Source: Cupriavidus pauculus
Lineage (GTDB): Bacteria; Pseudomonadota; Gammaproteobacteria; Burkholderiales; Burkholderiaceae
Length of the DNA stretch: 64,000 nucleotides
Direction of reading: 5' to 3'
Assembly: GCF_022179805.1 (NCBI RefSeq)
Contig: NZ_BPUO01000004.1
Location: 186,001-250,000, forward strand
The notes beneath the pieces were generated by a model. The model did no database searches. It saw only the letters and a program-made list of their open reading frames with translations, and was not told the DNA's origin. Positions 9,042 to 18,213 of this stretch are shown piece after piece (position 1 is the stretch's first letter; every line of letters begins with the position of its first letter). A program made the translations under genes and the position numbers.

Positions 9042-9232
9042 TTCCTGCAGCTGGCTACTACCAAACGCTCCGTGTGTCGGAGCGGTCCCCACAAAAGACG
9101 GTATCGGGCGCGGTATCGAAGGGGGGAAGACTCACCCTGACTTACTGCGGTACCACGCCCTGCAATCGGTTCCAAATCTGTTCCTGTCCGGTGTCGGCGG
9201 CGTGCCGTGCGTCAGACAGTGAGTGAATAGTA

Positions 9233-9251
9233 AATGGGAATCGATCTCATT
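9233..9251 (+). promoter_or_regulatory. Fur-box-like operator
   Basis: AATGGGAATCGATCTCATT matches the palindrome AATGAGAATCATTCTCATT at 16 of 19 positions. It lies 66 bp before the dioxygenase ATG (9318). It overlaps an in-frame upstream ATG at 9234, which makes that start unlikely. Confidence 0.65.
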
Positions 9252-9317
9252 TCAAGAGAAATTTTTTGCTCTTTTTTTCGTTCGTCTTGTTCCGACGATC
9301 CTGGAGTGCCGCCAGTC

Positions 9318-10055
9318 ATGACCTCCCGACCCCCCTTGGCCCATCCGTCCACTATCAGTCGCCGCGTGGATGCGCTCGACTGGCCCGCGATCGGGCGCGA
9401 TCTCGACGCCTTCGGCTGCGCCGCCATCCGGTCGCTGATCACGCCGGCCCTATGCGACGAACTGGCTGGCCTTTACAGGCAGGATGCGCTGTTCCGCTCG
9501 CGCATCGATATGCGGCGGCACGGCTTCGGCAGCGGGGAGTACAAGTACTTTGCCTATCCGCTGCCCGAGGTCGTCGCGGCGTTGCGCAGCACCCTCTACC
9601 CGCATCTGGCCCCAATCGCCAATCGATGGAACGAAGCGATGGGTGTCGGTATCGACTACCCCGCCGTGCATGCCGACTATCTCGACCGCTGCCACCGCGC
9701 GGGCCAGTCGCGGCCCACGCCGCTGCTGCTGCAGTACGAGGCCGGCGACTACAACTGCCTGCACCAGGACCTGTATGGCGAGCAGGTCTTTCCGCTGCAG
9801 GTGGCGATCCTGCTGTCCGAACCGGGCAAGGACTTCACGGGCGGCGAGTTCGTGATGACCGAGCAGCGGCCGCGCATGCAGTCGCGCGCAGAGGTGGTGT
9901 CGCTGGGCAAGGGCGATGCCGTGGCGTTCGCCGTCAGCCAGCGGCCCGTGCAGGGCACGCGGGGCACGTACCGCGTGAATCTGCGGCACGGCGTAAGCCG
10001 TCTGCATGCGGGACATCGGCAGACGCTGGGCATCATTTTTCACGACGCTGCCTGA
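9318..10055 (+). CDS. 2-oxoglutarate/Fe(II)-dependent dioxygenase
   Basis: Non-heme iron oxygenase of 245 aa with a double-stranded beta-helix core. The HxD iron ligands appear as CLHQD (H149, D151) followed by FPLQVAILLSEPG. The distal histidine is probably in NLRHGVSRL (H224), with a 2-oxoglutarate-binding basic residue a few positions later. The fold resembles prolyl-hydroxylase-like proteins; the substrate is unknown. The ATG at 9318 is favoured because an earlier ATG (9234) lies inside the Fur box. Its position beside a Fur-family gene and behind a Fur box suggests induction under iron limitation, which is notable for an iron enzyme. Confidence 0.84.
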   Translation: MTSRPPLAHPSTISRRVDALDWPAIGRDLDAFGCAAIRSLITPALCDELAGLYRQDALFRSRIDMRRHGFGSGEYKYFAYPLPEVVAALRSTLYPHLAPIANRWNEAMGVGIDYPAVHADYLDRCHRAGQSRPTPLLLQYEAGDYNCLHQDLYGEQVFPLQVAILLSEPGKDFTGGEFVMTEQRPRMQSRAEVVSLGKGDAVAFAVSQRPVQGTRGTYRVNLRHGVSRLHAGHRQTLGIIFHDAA

Positions 10056-10068
10056 AATGTATTCCTTA

Positions 10069-10089
10069 TTGCATCATGTTGTGATGTAA
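10069..10089 (+). promoter_or_regulatory. Operator copy 1 upstream of tctBA
   Basis: Inverted repeat TTGCATCA, 5-base spacer, TGATGTAA. It matches the copy at 10149-10169 in arm sequence and spacing; the centres are 80 bp apart. Confidence 0.7.
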
Positions 10090-10148
10090 ATATTACCGAA
10101 CGCAATTTCCAAAATTAATTGTCGGGGATTTCCCGTATCGGCGTCCAA

Positions 10149-10169
10149 TTACATCACGTCATGATGTAA
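10149..10169 (+). promoter_or_regulatory. Operator copy 2 upstream of tctBA
   Basis: Perfect-arm inverted repeat TTACATCA, 5-base spacer, TGATGTAA, ending 80 bp before the TctB start. The cognate regulator is not adjacent. Confidence 0.75.
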
Positions 10170-10249
10170 GGTCTCGCACTTCCTGCACCGACAATACCAA
10201 TCGCCGCAACCAGACGGAATCGGTGCGTAGACGAGAAACGGGGAAACAC

Positions 10250-10711
10250 ATGCAGATACGGAGACAGACGGACTTCCTGTCCGGGCTGATGTTCATTGGC
10301 GTCGGGCTGAGTTTTTCACTCATCGCCCGCGGCTACACGATGGGAACGGCGGCCCGCATGGGCCCCGGCTATTTCCCTTTCTGGCTTGGCATCGTGCTGG
10401 CGCTGCTGGGCGCGGTGGTGGCCATCGGATCGACATCGCCCAAGGGCGAGTCCGACCGCATGGCGCACTGGGACATCAAGACACTGTTGTGGATCCTGGG
10501 GTCGGTGGTGCTGTTCGGCCTGGTGCTCAAGCCGCTGGGCATGGTGCTGTCGGTACTGGTGCTGGTGCTGACGTCGTCCATGGCGAGCCACGAATTCACA
10601 TGGAAGGGCGCCTGCCTGAATGCCGTGGTGCTGGTGGTGATCAGCACGGTTGCATTCGTCTACGGCATCAACCTGCAGATGCCGGTGTGGCCGGCGTTCC
10701 TGACGAACTGA
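10250..10711 (+). CDS. tctB: Tripartite tricarboxylate transporter, small membrane subunit
   Basis: TctB-family integral membrane protein of 153 aa with four predicted helices. It is the small partner of TctA in tripartite tricarboxylate transporters. Characteristic features are the N-terminal DFLSGLMFIGVGLSFSLIAR helix and the conserved RMGPGYFPFWLG loop. The start at 10250 follows a GGGGAAA stretch; an upstream in-frame codon at 10223 lacks support. It is 13 bp ahead of tctA and clearly co-transcribed. No periplasmic TctC partner is adjacent, so one of the four Bug proteins elsewhere in the window or genome must serve it. Confidence 0.9.
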   Translation: MQIRRQTDFLSGLMFIGVGLSFSLIARGYTMGTAARMGPGYFPFWLGIVLALLGAVVAIGSTSPKGESDRMAHWDIKTLLWILGSVVLFGLVLKPLGMVLSVLVLVLTSSMASHEFTWKGACLNAVVLVVISTVAFVYGINLQMPVWPAFLTN

Positions 10712-10724
10712 GGAGGCACGGAAC

Positions 10725-12227
10725 ATGGAATTGTTGAGCCACCTCGCGCTGGGGTTTTCCACGGCGCTGTCGCTGCAGAACGTTGCCTATGCCTTCCTGG
10801 GCTGCGTGCTCGGCACGCTGATCGGCGTGCTGCCGGGCCTGGGCCCGCTGGCGACGATCGCGATGCTGCTCCCTGTCACGTATTCGCTGCCGCCCGTGGC
10901 CGCGCTGATCATGCTGGCGGGCATCTACTACGGCGCCCAGTACGGCGGTTCGACCACGGCCATCCTGGTGAACCTGCCTGGTGAGTCGTCGTCGGTGTGT
11001 ACCACGCTGGACGGCTACCAGATGGCTCGTCGCGGCCGCGCCGGCGTGGCGCTGGCCACAGCCGGCCTGGGATCGTTCTTCGCGGGCAGTGTCGCCACGC
11101 TGATCCTGGCGGCGTTTGCCACGCCGCTGTCGGAACTGGCGTTCAAGTTCGGCCCCGCCGAATACTTCTCGCTGATGGTGCTGGGCCTGATCGGCGCCGT
11201 GGTGCTGGCATCGGGCTCGCTGGTCAAGGCCGTGGGGATGATCGTGCTGGGCCTGCTGCTGGGCCTGGTCGGTACCGACGTGAACTCGGGCGCCGCGCGG
11301 TTCTCGTTCGACGTGCCCGAGCTGACCGACGGCATCAGCATCACCGCACTGGCCATGGGCCTGTTCGGGTTTGCCGAGATCATCGCCAACCTGGAGCAGA
11401 AGGAAACACGCGAAACCTTCACGGACAAGGTATCGGGCCTGTTCCCCACGCGCGAGGACTTCAAGCGCATGATCCCGGCCGTGCTGCGCGGCACCGTGCT
11501 GGGGTCGGCGCTGGGCATCCTGCCGGGCGGTGGTGCGTCGCTGGCGTCGTTTGCCGCGTACTCGCTGGAAAAGAAGACCTCGAAGTACTCGCATGAATTT
11601 GGCAAGGGCGCGATCGAAGGCGTGGCGGGCCCCGAGTCGGCCAACAATGCGGCGGCGCAGACGTCGTTCATTCCGCTGCTGACGCTGGGCATTCCGCCCA
11701 ACGCCGTGATGGCGCTGATGGTGGGCGCCATGACCATCCACAACATCCAGCCGGGTCCGCAGGTCATGACCAGCAACCCGTCGCTGTTCTGGGGGCTGAT
11801 TGCCTCGATGTGGATCGGCAACTTCATGCTGGTGGTGCTGAACCTGCCGCTGATCGGTATCTGGGTCAAGCTGCTGACCGTGCCGTACCGCTTCCTGTAT
11901 CCGGCCATCCTGACGTTCTGCAGTATCGGCGTCTACTCGGTCAACAACACCGTGTTTGATGTGTTCGTGGCGGCTGCATGCGGCATGATCGGCTACCTGT
12001 TCCTGAAGCTGCGCTGCGAGCCCGCGCCGTTGCTGCTGGGCTTTGTGCTGGGACCGATGATGGAAGAGAACTTCCGCCGCACGCTGCTGCTGTCGCGTGG
12101 CGACTTCAGCGTGTTCGTGTCGCGGCCGCTGTCGATGGGTCTGCTGATTGCCGCCGCTGCGCTGGTGGCGGTGGTGGCGCTGCCGTCGATCAAGGCCAAG
12201 CGCGAGGAAGCGTTCCAGGAGGAGTAG
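10725..12227 (+). CDS. tctA: Tripartite tricarboxylate transporter, large membrane subunit
   Basis: TctA permease of 500 aa with about 11-12 membrane helices. Typical motifs are GVLPGLGPLATIAMLLP near residue 40, YYGAQYGGSTTAILVNLPGE near 65-85, and the second-half repeat GILPGGGASLASFAAYSLEK. With TctB and a periplasmic binding protein it imports a carboxylate using the proton or sodium gradient. GAGG-type ribosome binding site precedes the ATG in the 13-bp gap after tctB. The substrate is unknown: Tct systems span citrate, glutamate, aromatic acids and more. No terminator with a U-run was found before selD. Confidence 0.94.
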   Translation: MELLSHLALGFSTALSLQNVAYAFLGCVLGTLIGVLPGLGPLATIAMLLPVTYSLPPVAALIMLAGIYYGAQYGGSTTAILVNLPGESSSVCTTLDGYQMARRGRAGVALATAGLGSFFAGSVATLILAAFATPLSELAFKFGPAEYFSLMVLGLIGAVVLASGSLVKAVGMIVLGLLLGLVGTDVNSGAARFSFDVPELTDGISITALAMGLFGFAEIIANLEQKETRETFTDKVSGLFPTREDFKRMIPAVLRGTVLGSALGILPGGGASLASFAAYSLEKKTSKYSHEFGKGAIEGVAGPESANNAAAQTSFIPLLTLGIPPNAVMALMVGAMTIHNIQPGPQVMTSNPSLFWGLIASMWIGNFMLVVLNLPLIGIWVKLLTVPYRFLYPAILTFCSIGVYSVNNTVFDVFVAAACGMIGYLFLKLRCEPAPLLLGFVLGPMMEENFRRTLLLSRGDFSVFVSRPLSMGLLIAAAALVAVVALPSIKAKREEAFQEE

Positions 12228-12297
12228 ATCGAGGAGTAGATCGTCAAGGTGCCCGATTTCCCTCCGTCCTCTACGTGACAGAGGGAACCGGTTTCCT

Positions 12298-13362
12298 TCA
12301 GGCGGTGACGCTGACGCCCGCCACCCCTTCCTTCATCACGCCCACCACGGCGGCGTGACCAAATCCCTCCCGCCGGAACACGGCCAGCACCGCATCGACG
12401 GCCTCCGGCGCGCACGACACCAGCAAGCCGCCACTGGTTTGCGGATCGGTCAGCAGCGCCTGCTGCACTGCGGATACCCCGGCATCCAGCGTTACCTCGT
12501 GGCCATACCCGGCCCAGTTCCGTTTGGATGCGCCCGTCACGGCTCCCGCTTCCGCGAGTGCAGCCACGCCTGGCAGCAACGGCACGTGCGCCATGTCGAT
12601 GGTGGCCGTGAGCCCGCTGCCACGGCACATCTCCAGCAGATGGCCAAGCAGGCCGAAACCCGTCACGTCGGTAATCGCATGCACGCCGTCCAGCTCGCCG
12701 AGTGTCTTGCCCGGTGTGTTCAGTTGCGTGGTGCTGGCAATCATCTGCCGATAGCCGTACGCGTCGAGGGTGCCCTTCTTGATCGCTGCCGAGTACACGC
12801 CCACGCCTAGCGGCTTGCCCAGCACCAGCACGTCGCCGGCCCGCGCGTCGCGATTGCGGCGCACACGGTCAGGATGCACCAGCCCCATCACCACGAGCCC
12901 GTAGATCGGCTCCACCGAGTCGATCGAATGCCCGCCCGCAATGGGAATGCCTGCTTCGGCGCAGACCGCTTCACCGCCTGCCAGGATCTTGCCGATGGTT
13001 TCCGGCGACAGCTTGTCGACGGGCATGCCCACCAGCGCCAGCGCCATGATCGGCGTACCGCCCATCGCGTAGACGTCGGAGATGGCATTGGTGGCAGCGA
13101 TCCGCCCGAAGTCGTGGGGGTCGTCCACCACGGGCATGAAGAAGTCCGTGGTGGCTACCAGCGCCTGGCTGTCGTTGATGCGGTACACGGCGGCGTCGTC
13201 GCTGGTCTCGATGCCGACCAGCAGGGCCGGTGGCGCCGGAAAATGCCGCGTACTGCGCAAAATCTCGCTGAGCACGCCCGGCGCGATCTTGCAGCCGCAG
13301 CCGCCGCCATGCGCCAGCGACGTCAGCCGGACCTCATGCTCGCGTTGCGTCGATTCCGCCAT
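12298..13362 (-). CDS. selD: Selenide, water dikinase (selenophosphate synthetase)
   Basis: Makes selenophosphate from selenide and ATP, the selenium donor for Sec-tRNA synthesis. At 354 aa it has the expected length. The N-terminal active-site segment HGGGCGCKIAPGVL carries Cys22 and Lys25, equivalent to E. coli Cys17 and Lys20; the active residue is Cys, not Sec. The glycine-rich ATP-binding segments and GVTGFGLLGHL-type motif are present. The start overlaps the stop of the transglutaminase-like gene by one base (TGATG), so the two are probably translationally coupled. It completes the local set with selA, selB and tRNA-Sec. Confidence 0.96.
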   Translation of the reverse strand: MAESTQREHEVRLTSLAHGGGCGCKIAPGVLSEILRSTRHFPAPPALLVGIETSDDAAVYRINDSQALVATTDFFMPVVDDPHDFGRIAATNAISDVYAMGGTPIMALALVGMPVDKLSPETIGKILAGGEAVCAEAGIPIAGGHSIDSVEPIYGLVVMGLVHPDRVRRNRDARAGDVLVLGKPLGVGVYSAAIKKGTLDAYGYRQMIASTTQLNTPGKTLGELDGVHAITDVTGFGLLGHLLEMCRGSGLTATIDMAHVPLLPGVAALAEAGAVTGASKRNWAGYGHEVTLDAGVSAVQQALLTDPQTSGGLLVSCAPEAVDAVLAVFRREGFGHAAVVGVMKEGVAGVSVTA

Positions 13363-14492
13363 CAGGCCACCCTGCGTGATGCGATGCGATAGCCGGATGC
13401 GGCGGGGTCAAGGCTGTCCAGCGTGCCGGCGACGGTCTTGGCCTGCGGATACATCAGGAACGGCAACGGCAACGGCGCTAGGCCGCTGCCGGGCAGGCGC
13501 ACATCGTGCGCGTGGTTGTACGCGACCCAATTACCTTCCCAGGCGCCCAGCAGCATGGCCCGCGCGGCGCGCACCTTGCTGTCCGTCATCGGCAGGCCAC
13601 CGGGGACTTCCTCAAGCGCGACCTTGCGCACATCGCCCGGATCGGCCGGAATCCAGCCATAGCCGGCCGCGTAGAACTCGGAGCGGCAATGCTGGGCCTT
13701 GCTGATGTCGCCAGCCTTGCCGAGCGCGCGGAAACCCCGCTGCGAGTCGTCCACGCGGATGCCGTACGCGTCGCGCGCCGGAATGCCGGCTGCGCGGGCC
13801 AGCGCCACGAACAGGCCGTTGATGTCGGCGCACTTGCCATTCATGATGCCGCCGGTCTTGAGCATCTTTACCACGTCACCAGTGCCGCAGCCGCGCACGC
13901 TGGCATCGCGACAGGTGTGGTCCACCACCCATTGGTAGATCGCCTGTGCTTTCGTCAAGTCGTCGGTCATGCCGGCCGTGATGGCCAGCGCGGTCTGGCG
14001 CACGATGCCATCGGTGGGCATCAGCCGGGTGGGCCGCTGGTAGTCGCGCAACGCCGCCGCCGATTCCCGCCCGGCGCCGGACGATGGTGCCGCGCCAAGA
14101 TCGACCTCGCGGTCGCGCAGCGCCACGGTGCTGGTGAGCTTGCCCGCCAGCGGCGCGCCGTGCGTGGGCGAGGGCCAGTCGATGACCAGCATCTCGGCGC
14201 TACCCGCGCGCATGACCCGCGCCTGGGCGCCGGGCGCCTGCCATTCGGTGGAGACGGTGTGCTGATAGTCGCCCAGGTTTCGCGCCGTGAGCGGCACCCA
14301 GACCGTGGCCGGTGCCGAGGCGGCGGGTAGCTGGATTTCGGTGGTCATCTCGTAGACGCGCCAGCCGGCACTTGCCGGGTAGGGGTCTGAAGAGGTGGGA
14401 GAAGTGGTGGCTGCGAAGGCCGGGCTGATGCCGGCGGCGCCGATGGAAACTGGTACGGCGGCGCCAAGCCGCAGGAATGCGCGTCTGTCCAT
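13362..14492 (-). CDS. Exported transglutaminase-like cysteine protein
   Basis: Protein of 376 aa. The N-terminus MDRRAFLRLGAAVPVSIGAA resembles a twin-arginine signal and is followed by AFA. A transglutaminase-core domain carries a full candidate triad: Cys221 in NGKCADING, His268 in KAQHCRSEF and Asp284 in WIPADPGD. Such proteins are usually peptidases or amidases rather than cross-linkers. It sits between tRNA-Sec and selD on the same strand and is coupled to selD by a TGATG overlap. A periplasmic protein in this place could act on formate dehydrogenase or simply be a passenger; nothing in the sequence decides between these. Confidence 0.82.
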   Translation of the reverse strand: MDRRAFLRLGAAVPVSIGAAGISPAFAATTSPTSSDPYPASAGWRVYEMTTEIQLPAASAPATVWVPLTARNLGDYQHTVSTEWQAPGAQARVMRAGSAEMLVIDWPSPTHGAPLAGKLTSTVALRDREVDLGAAPSSGAGRESAAALRDYQRPTRLMPTDGIVRQTALAITAGMTDDLTKAQAIYQWVVDHTCRDASVRGCGTGDVVKMLKTGGIMNGKCADINGLFVALARAAGIPARDAYGIRVDDSQRGFRALGKAGDISKAQHCRSEFYAAGYGWIPADPGDVRKVALEEVPGGLPMTDSKVRAARAMLLGAWEGNWVAYNHAHDVRLPGSGLAPLPLPFLMYPQAKTVAGTLDSLDPAASGYRIASRRVA

Positions 14493-14595
14493 GGTGATCC
14501 CCTGGATGAGAAGTTCGAGACTCGAAACAGCCCAACCGCTGCCTTAAGCATGTTAGGCCATGCCGGTAGCGAATGCGAAACGCAAATGGGGGGAG

Positions 14596-14690
14596 GGCGG
14601 AAAGCAGCAGGAGTCGAACCTACCTGGGAACGTCTGGCGCCCCCAACCGGGTTTGAAGCCCGGCCGCATCACCGGATACGGATGCCTTCC
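14596..14690 (-). tRNA. selC: tRNA-Sec (anticodon UCA)
   Basis: Reads UGA as selenocysteine with SelB. On the minus strand the 5' end GGAAGGCA pairs with TGCTTTCC in an 8-bp acceptor stem, longer than in ordinary tRNAs. The anticodon loop is CTTCAAA, giving UCA. The long variable arm and GGTTCGACTCC T-arm match bacterial selC. The 3' end is G-C-C, and the genome continues with C rather than A, so the full CCA is not encoded. It lies 165 bp beyond selB, with a REP-like pair between. Confidence 0.95.
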
Positions 14691-14713
14691 TTTTTGAAGT
14701 ACTACGGTTTTCT

Positions 14714-14832
14714 CCCCTCTCCCTCTGGGAGAGGGGCGGGGGAGAGGGCAGGCGGTGCAATTTGCGACAGATCGGCAAGCAGAACCTCGTTGCCCTCTCC
14801 CCCAACCCCTCTCCGGCGTTGCGGAAGAGGGG
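14714..14832. repeat. REP-like inverted pair of GC-rich palindromes
   Basis: First hairpin CCCCTCTCCC-TCT-GGGAGAGGGG (14714-14736); second, imperfect, at about 14807-14832. Their flanks are mutually inverted (GAGGGGcgGGGGAGAGGGCA at 14731-14750 against its near-complement at 14791-14811), giving a BIME-like arrangement. Related single hairpins are at 34983-35008 and 43566-43598. Confidence 0.75.
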
Positions 14833-14854
14833 AGCAAAACAAAGGGGAGCGAGC

Positions 14855-16777
14855 CTATGACGGCGGTACAGAAACCTGCCCCAACGGCCGCCACTCACTA
14901 TCAGGCCGCAGCATCCGGGCATTTCCCACGCGGCGAGTGTATCCCGCGCGATCGAAGAACTCCAGAATCTGGATCGCGCGTTTGCGGCCCAGCCCCACCG
15001 CGTCGCGAAATGCCACCACCTCCACGCGCCCCATGGCCGCGGCCAGCGTGCCGAACAGCCTGGCCAGCGTCTCGATGACGTCTTCCGCGTAGAACAGATC
15101 GCGCATCACCTGATGCACCGCACCCTGCCGTGCGAGCTTGCGCAGCAGTTGCCGCACTTGATCCTCGGGCTCGCCGAGCGCCAGGGCATGGTCGCGTACC
15201 CAGGGCGGATCGAAGCCGCCTGCCTCCACGCGTGGCAGCAGACGCGCGGCCAGTGCCTGCTCGGCGTCGGTGAACGTGATGGCGTGGCCGGACAGGCGCA
15301 GCCAGCCGCCGTGCCGCTCCAACGCCTGCTCGCGCAGCAATACGTCGAGCAACGCCGACCACAGCGCGTCGGGAATCGGCGCGCCGGCAAACGCCACGCG
15401 GCGCAGCGATCCGGAACCGAGTCCGGGCTCGTCCGGCATGCGCGCATGAAACGCAGTCAGGGTCTCCAGCACCCGGGCGCGCAGTGTGTCGAGATGGCGC
15501 GACAGGATCAGCGTATCGCCCACGCGCAGCGCATCGTCGGGCAGCACGTGGGCGTCGATGGGCAGCCCCGTCAGCGCCACCAGCCGGGGCGCGGTCAAAC
15601 CGTGCGGCGCGTTCTCCAGCAGCGGGCGCAGGCCCTGGCCATCGAGCATGCGCTCCACCGCGTGCAACCAATCGAGTCGTGCCGGGGCTCGCCGGTGCCG
15701 TTCTGGTGCCACGTTGTCCAACACCACGCCGCCGCCCACGGTCTGCGTGGCCTGGGCATTGCGCACGATGTAGCGGTCGCCGGCCAGCGCGCAGACCGGC
15801 GCGGTAAAGACCAGCTGCGCCAGCGCGGAACCGCCGGCTTCAAGCGATTCGCCTTCGAGCAGCACGGCGTTGGCCATGCGGTGCGCGGCGCCCAGGTGGA
15901 TATGCAGCGGCGTCCAGTGGCCGATGCGGATGGCCGCGCCGGGCTCCAGCGCGAACCGGACATCGAGTCGCGTGACTGGCGACATCAACGCCGGATCGAC
16001 GATCCAATCGCCGCGCCGGATGTCCGCCTTGTCGATACCGGCCAGGTTCAACGCGCATCGCTGGCCGGCCACGCCGGCCTCGGCCGGACGGTTCTGTGCA
16101 TGGATGCTGCGCACGCGCGCAGGCAACCCCGACGGCGCCACCTGCATCACGTCGCCCACGGCCACGCGTCCGCCAAACACGGTACCGGTGACCACCGTGC
16201 CATGCCCGCCCAGCGTGAAGACCCGGTCCACCGCCAGCCGGAACAGGCCATTGGCGCCATGCGCAGGCATCTGTTGCGCCGCATCGTGCAGCCACGCGCG
16301 CAAGCCGGCTACGCCGGGATCGGCATCGTCGGTCGCGTTCAGCGCAAAGACCTGCGCGCCCGCGTAGGGGCTGCCTGCCAGCAGGTTGTCGATTTCACCG
16401 CGTACGTTGGCCAGTTGCGCGGCATCGGCGCGGTCGGCCTTGGTCAGTGCCACCACGGCGCGCGGCACACCAAGGCGTTCGACGATGGCCAGGTGCTCGC
16501 GTGTCTGCGGCATGACGCCGTCGTCGGCGGCCACCACCAGCAGCGCCACGTCGATGCCGCTGGCCCCGGCCGCCATCGTATGGATCAATCGCTCATGGCC
16601 GGGCACGTCGATATAGCCCAGCACGTCGCCGTCGGGCAGCGGCGTGTAGGCGTAGCCGAGTTCGATCGATATGCCGCGCGCCTTTTCTTCCTTGAGCCGG
16701 TCGGTGTCGACGCCCGTCAGCGCGCGTACCAGCGTGGTCTTGCCGTGGTCGATATGGCCAGCCGTGCCGACGATCAT
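14855..16777 (-). CDS. selB: Selenocysteine-specific elongation factor
   Basis: GTPase of 640 aa that delivers Sec-tRNA to ribosomes stalled at UGA next to a SECIS hairpin. The N-terminal EF-Tu-like domain shows P-loop [23 protein letters not shown] (switch I), DVPGHERLI (G3) and LTKAD (G4). The C-terminal third consists of winged helices that bind SECIS, ending with [23 protein letters not shown]. The start at 16777 overlaps the selA stop as ATGA; an upstream in-frame start at 16807 would add ten poorly conserved residues. Translational coupling to selA is likely. Confidence 0.96.
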   Translation of the reverse strand: MIVGTAGHIDHGKTTLVRALTGVDTDRLKEEKARGISIELGYAYTPLPDGDVLGYIDVPGHERLIHTMAAGASGIDVALLVVAADDGVMPQTREHLAIVERLGVPRAVVALTKADRADAAQLANVRGEIDNLLAGSPYAGAQVFALNATDDADPGVAGLRAWLHDAAQQMPAHGANGLFRLAVDRVFTLGGHGTVVTGTVFGGRVAVGDVMQVAPSGLPARVRSIHAQNRPAEAGVAGQRCALNLAGIDKADIRRGDWIVDPALMSPVTRLDVRFALEPGAAIRIGHWTPLHIHLGAAHRMANAVLLEGESLEAGGSALAQLVFTAPVCALAGDRYIVRNAQATQTVGGGVVLDNVAPERHRRAPARLDWLHAVERMLDGQGLRPLLENAPHGLTAPRLVALTGLPIDAHVLPDDALRVGDTLILSRHLDTLRARVLETLTAFHARMPDEPGLGSGSLRRVAFAGAPIPDALWSALLDVLLREQALERHGGWLRLSGHAITFTDAEQALAARLLPRVEAGGFDPPWVRDHALALGEPEDQVRQLLRKLARQGAVHQVMRDLFYAEDVIETLARLFGTLAAAMGRVEVVAFRDAVGLGRKRAIQILEFFDRAGYTRRVGNARMLRPDSEWRPLGQVSVPPS

Positions 16778-18213
16778 GCGCGCAGCGCCTCCGCCAGCGC
16801 CGGCCACTGGTCGGCAAACGCGGCCTCGTCGACCGGCTCCAGGCAGCGCAGGTCCAGCCAGAGCACGTCTTCGGCCACGCGGCCAATCACGGGGCGCGGC
16901 AGCGTGCGCAGCGCAGCTTCCAGTTGCTGCAGCCGCCGGCCGGTGCGCCTGCCGGCGTCGCGCGGGCCGATCACCAGGCCGAAACTCGCCAACTGGCCGC
17001 CGGGCATCGCGCCGCTGCCGATCTGGCTGACCATCGGCACGGCCGAAACCTGCCAGCCATCGCCAAGCGACGACTGCAGACCGGGCTGCAGTCGTTCGGC
17101 CAGCGCGGCGATATCACCAGCGGGCCGGGTCAGCAGCCGCAGCGTGGGCAGCGACTGCGCCAGTGTTTCCGGATCGCGATACAGCCGCAGCACCGGCTCC
17201 AGCGCGGCCAGCGTCAACTTGCCCACGCGCAGCGCGCGTTTGAGCGGGTTCTTCTTGATCTTCGCGATCAGGTCGGCGCGGCCCACGATCAGGCCCGCCT
17301 GCGGGCCGCCCAGCAGCTTGTCGCCGCTGAACGTGACCAGATCTGCGCCGGCGGCGATGGTCTCGCGCACCGTGGTTTCCTGCGGCAGTCCCCACTGCGT
17401 CAGATCGCACAGCGTGCCGCTGCCCAGATCCACCACCACGGGCAGCCCGTGCGGCTGCGCAATGCGCACCACCTCGGCCACCTCCACGCTGCGCGTGAAG
17501 CCGGTGATCTCGTAGTTGCTGCAGTGCACCTTCATCAGCAGCGCGGTGCGCGCGCCGATGGCATTGCCGTAGTCGTGCGGATGCGTGCGGTTGGTCGTGC
17601 CGATCTCGACCAGCTTGGCGCCCGCGCGCTGCATGACATCGGGAATGCGGAAGGCGCCGCCGATCTCCACCAGTTCGCCGCGTGACACCACCACCTCGCG
17701 CCGCTGCGCCAGCGTGTTGAGCATCAGCAACACGGCTGCCGCGTTGTTGTTCACTACCGTGGCCGCCTCGGCGCCGGTCAGTTCGCACAGCAGGTCGTCG
17801 ACCAGATCGTCGCGGTCGCCACGGCCGCCGGTTCCTAGGTCGAATTCGAGATTGGCCGGCGCGGTCATGGCACGCACCACGGCTTGCACCGCGCTGTCGG
17901 GTAGCAGCGCGCGGCCCAGGTTGGTGTGCAGCACCGTGCCGGTCAGGTTGAATACGGCGCGCAGGCGCGGCTGGCTGTCGCGCGCCAGTTGCGCGGCCAG
18001 CGCCTCGCACAGTGCGTCGTCGGTGATCGCCTGCCGGGCAAGTTGTCCGGCCACGGCGCGGGCGCGCAGCGTGTCCAGCAGCCGGCGCAACGCGGCGGTG
18101 GCGGGCGTGCGGCCGTACTGGTCCAGCAACGGCTGCAGGCCCGGTAGCCGCAGCACGCGGTCGACCGATGGAATGTCAGCCGGACGCGCCGGCATCGACA
18201 CGCTGTCGTTCAT
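16774..18213 (-). CDS. selA: L-seryl-tRNA(Sec) selenium transferase
   Basis: PLP enzyme of 479 aa that converts Ser-tRNA(Sec) to Sec-tRNA(Sec) using selenophosphate. Conserved features are [17 protein letters not shown] (about 89-105), the [11 protein letters not shown] segment, and the Schiff-base lysine in [13 protein letters not shown] (Lys299, E. coli Lys295). It overlaps the fdhE stop by four bases at its start (ATGA) and selB at its end. The order fdhE-selA-selB therefore looks like one translationally coupled unit. Confidence 0.96.
   Translation of the reverse strand: MNDSVSMPARPADIPSVDRVLRLPGLQPLLDQYGRTPATAALRRLLDTLRARAVAGQLARQAITDDALCEALAAQLARDSQPRLRAVFNLTGTVLHTNLGRALLPDSAVQAVVRAMTAPANLEFDLGTGGRGDRDDLVDDLLCELTGAEAATVVNNNAAAVLLMLNTLAQRREVVVSRGELVEIGGAFRIPDVMQRAGAKLVEIGTTNRTHPHDYGNAIGARTALLMKVHCSNYEITGFTRSVEVAEVVRIAQPHGLPVVVDLGSGTLCDLTQWGLPQETTVRETIAAGADLVTFSGDKLLGGPQAGLIVGRADLIAKIKKNPLKRALRVGKLTLAALEPVLRLYRDPETLAQSLPTLRLLTRPAGDIAALAERLQPGLQSSLGDGWQVSAVPMVSQIGSGAMPGGQLASFGLVIGPRDAGRRTGRRLQQLEAALRTLPRPVIGRVAEDVLWLDLRCLEPVDEAAFADQWPALAEALRA

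Larger units (their letters stand above)
8784..9317. other. 534-bp divergent regulatory gap
   Basis: No credible gene. It contains a perfect 12-bp inverted repeat (9007-9041) and a Fur-box-like element (9233-9251). Short frames on both strands lack family features. Confidence 0.6.

Noticed and set aside
9234..9317. Upstream ATG start for the dioxygenase
   Set aside because: The ATG lies inside the Fur-box-like palindrome and the added residues are not conserved in character.
12298..13362. Second selenoprotein (SelD with Sec)
   Set aside because: The active-site codon is Cys (GCGCK), and no in-frame UGA occurs.
15113..17515. Long plus-strand open frame of 800 codons
   Set aside because: Antisense to selB and selA, whose motifs are unambiguous.
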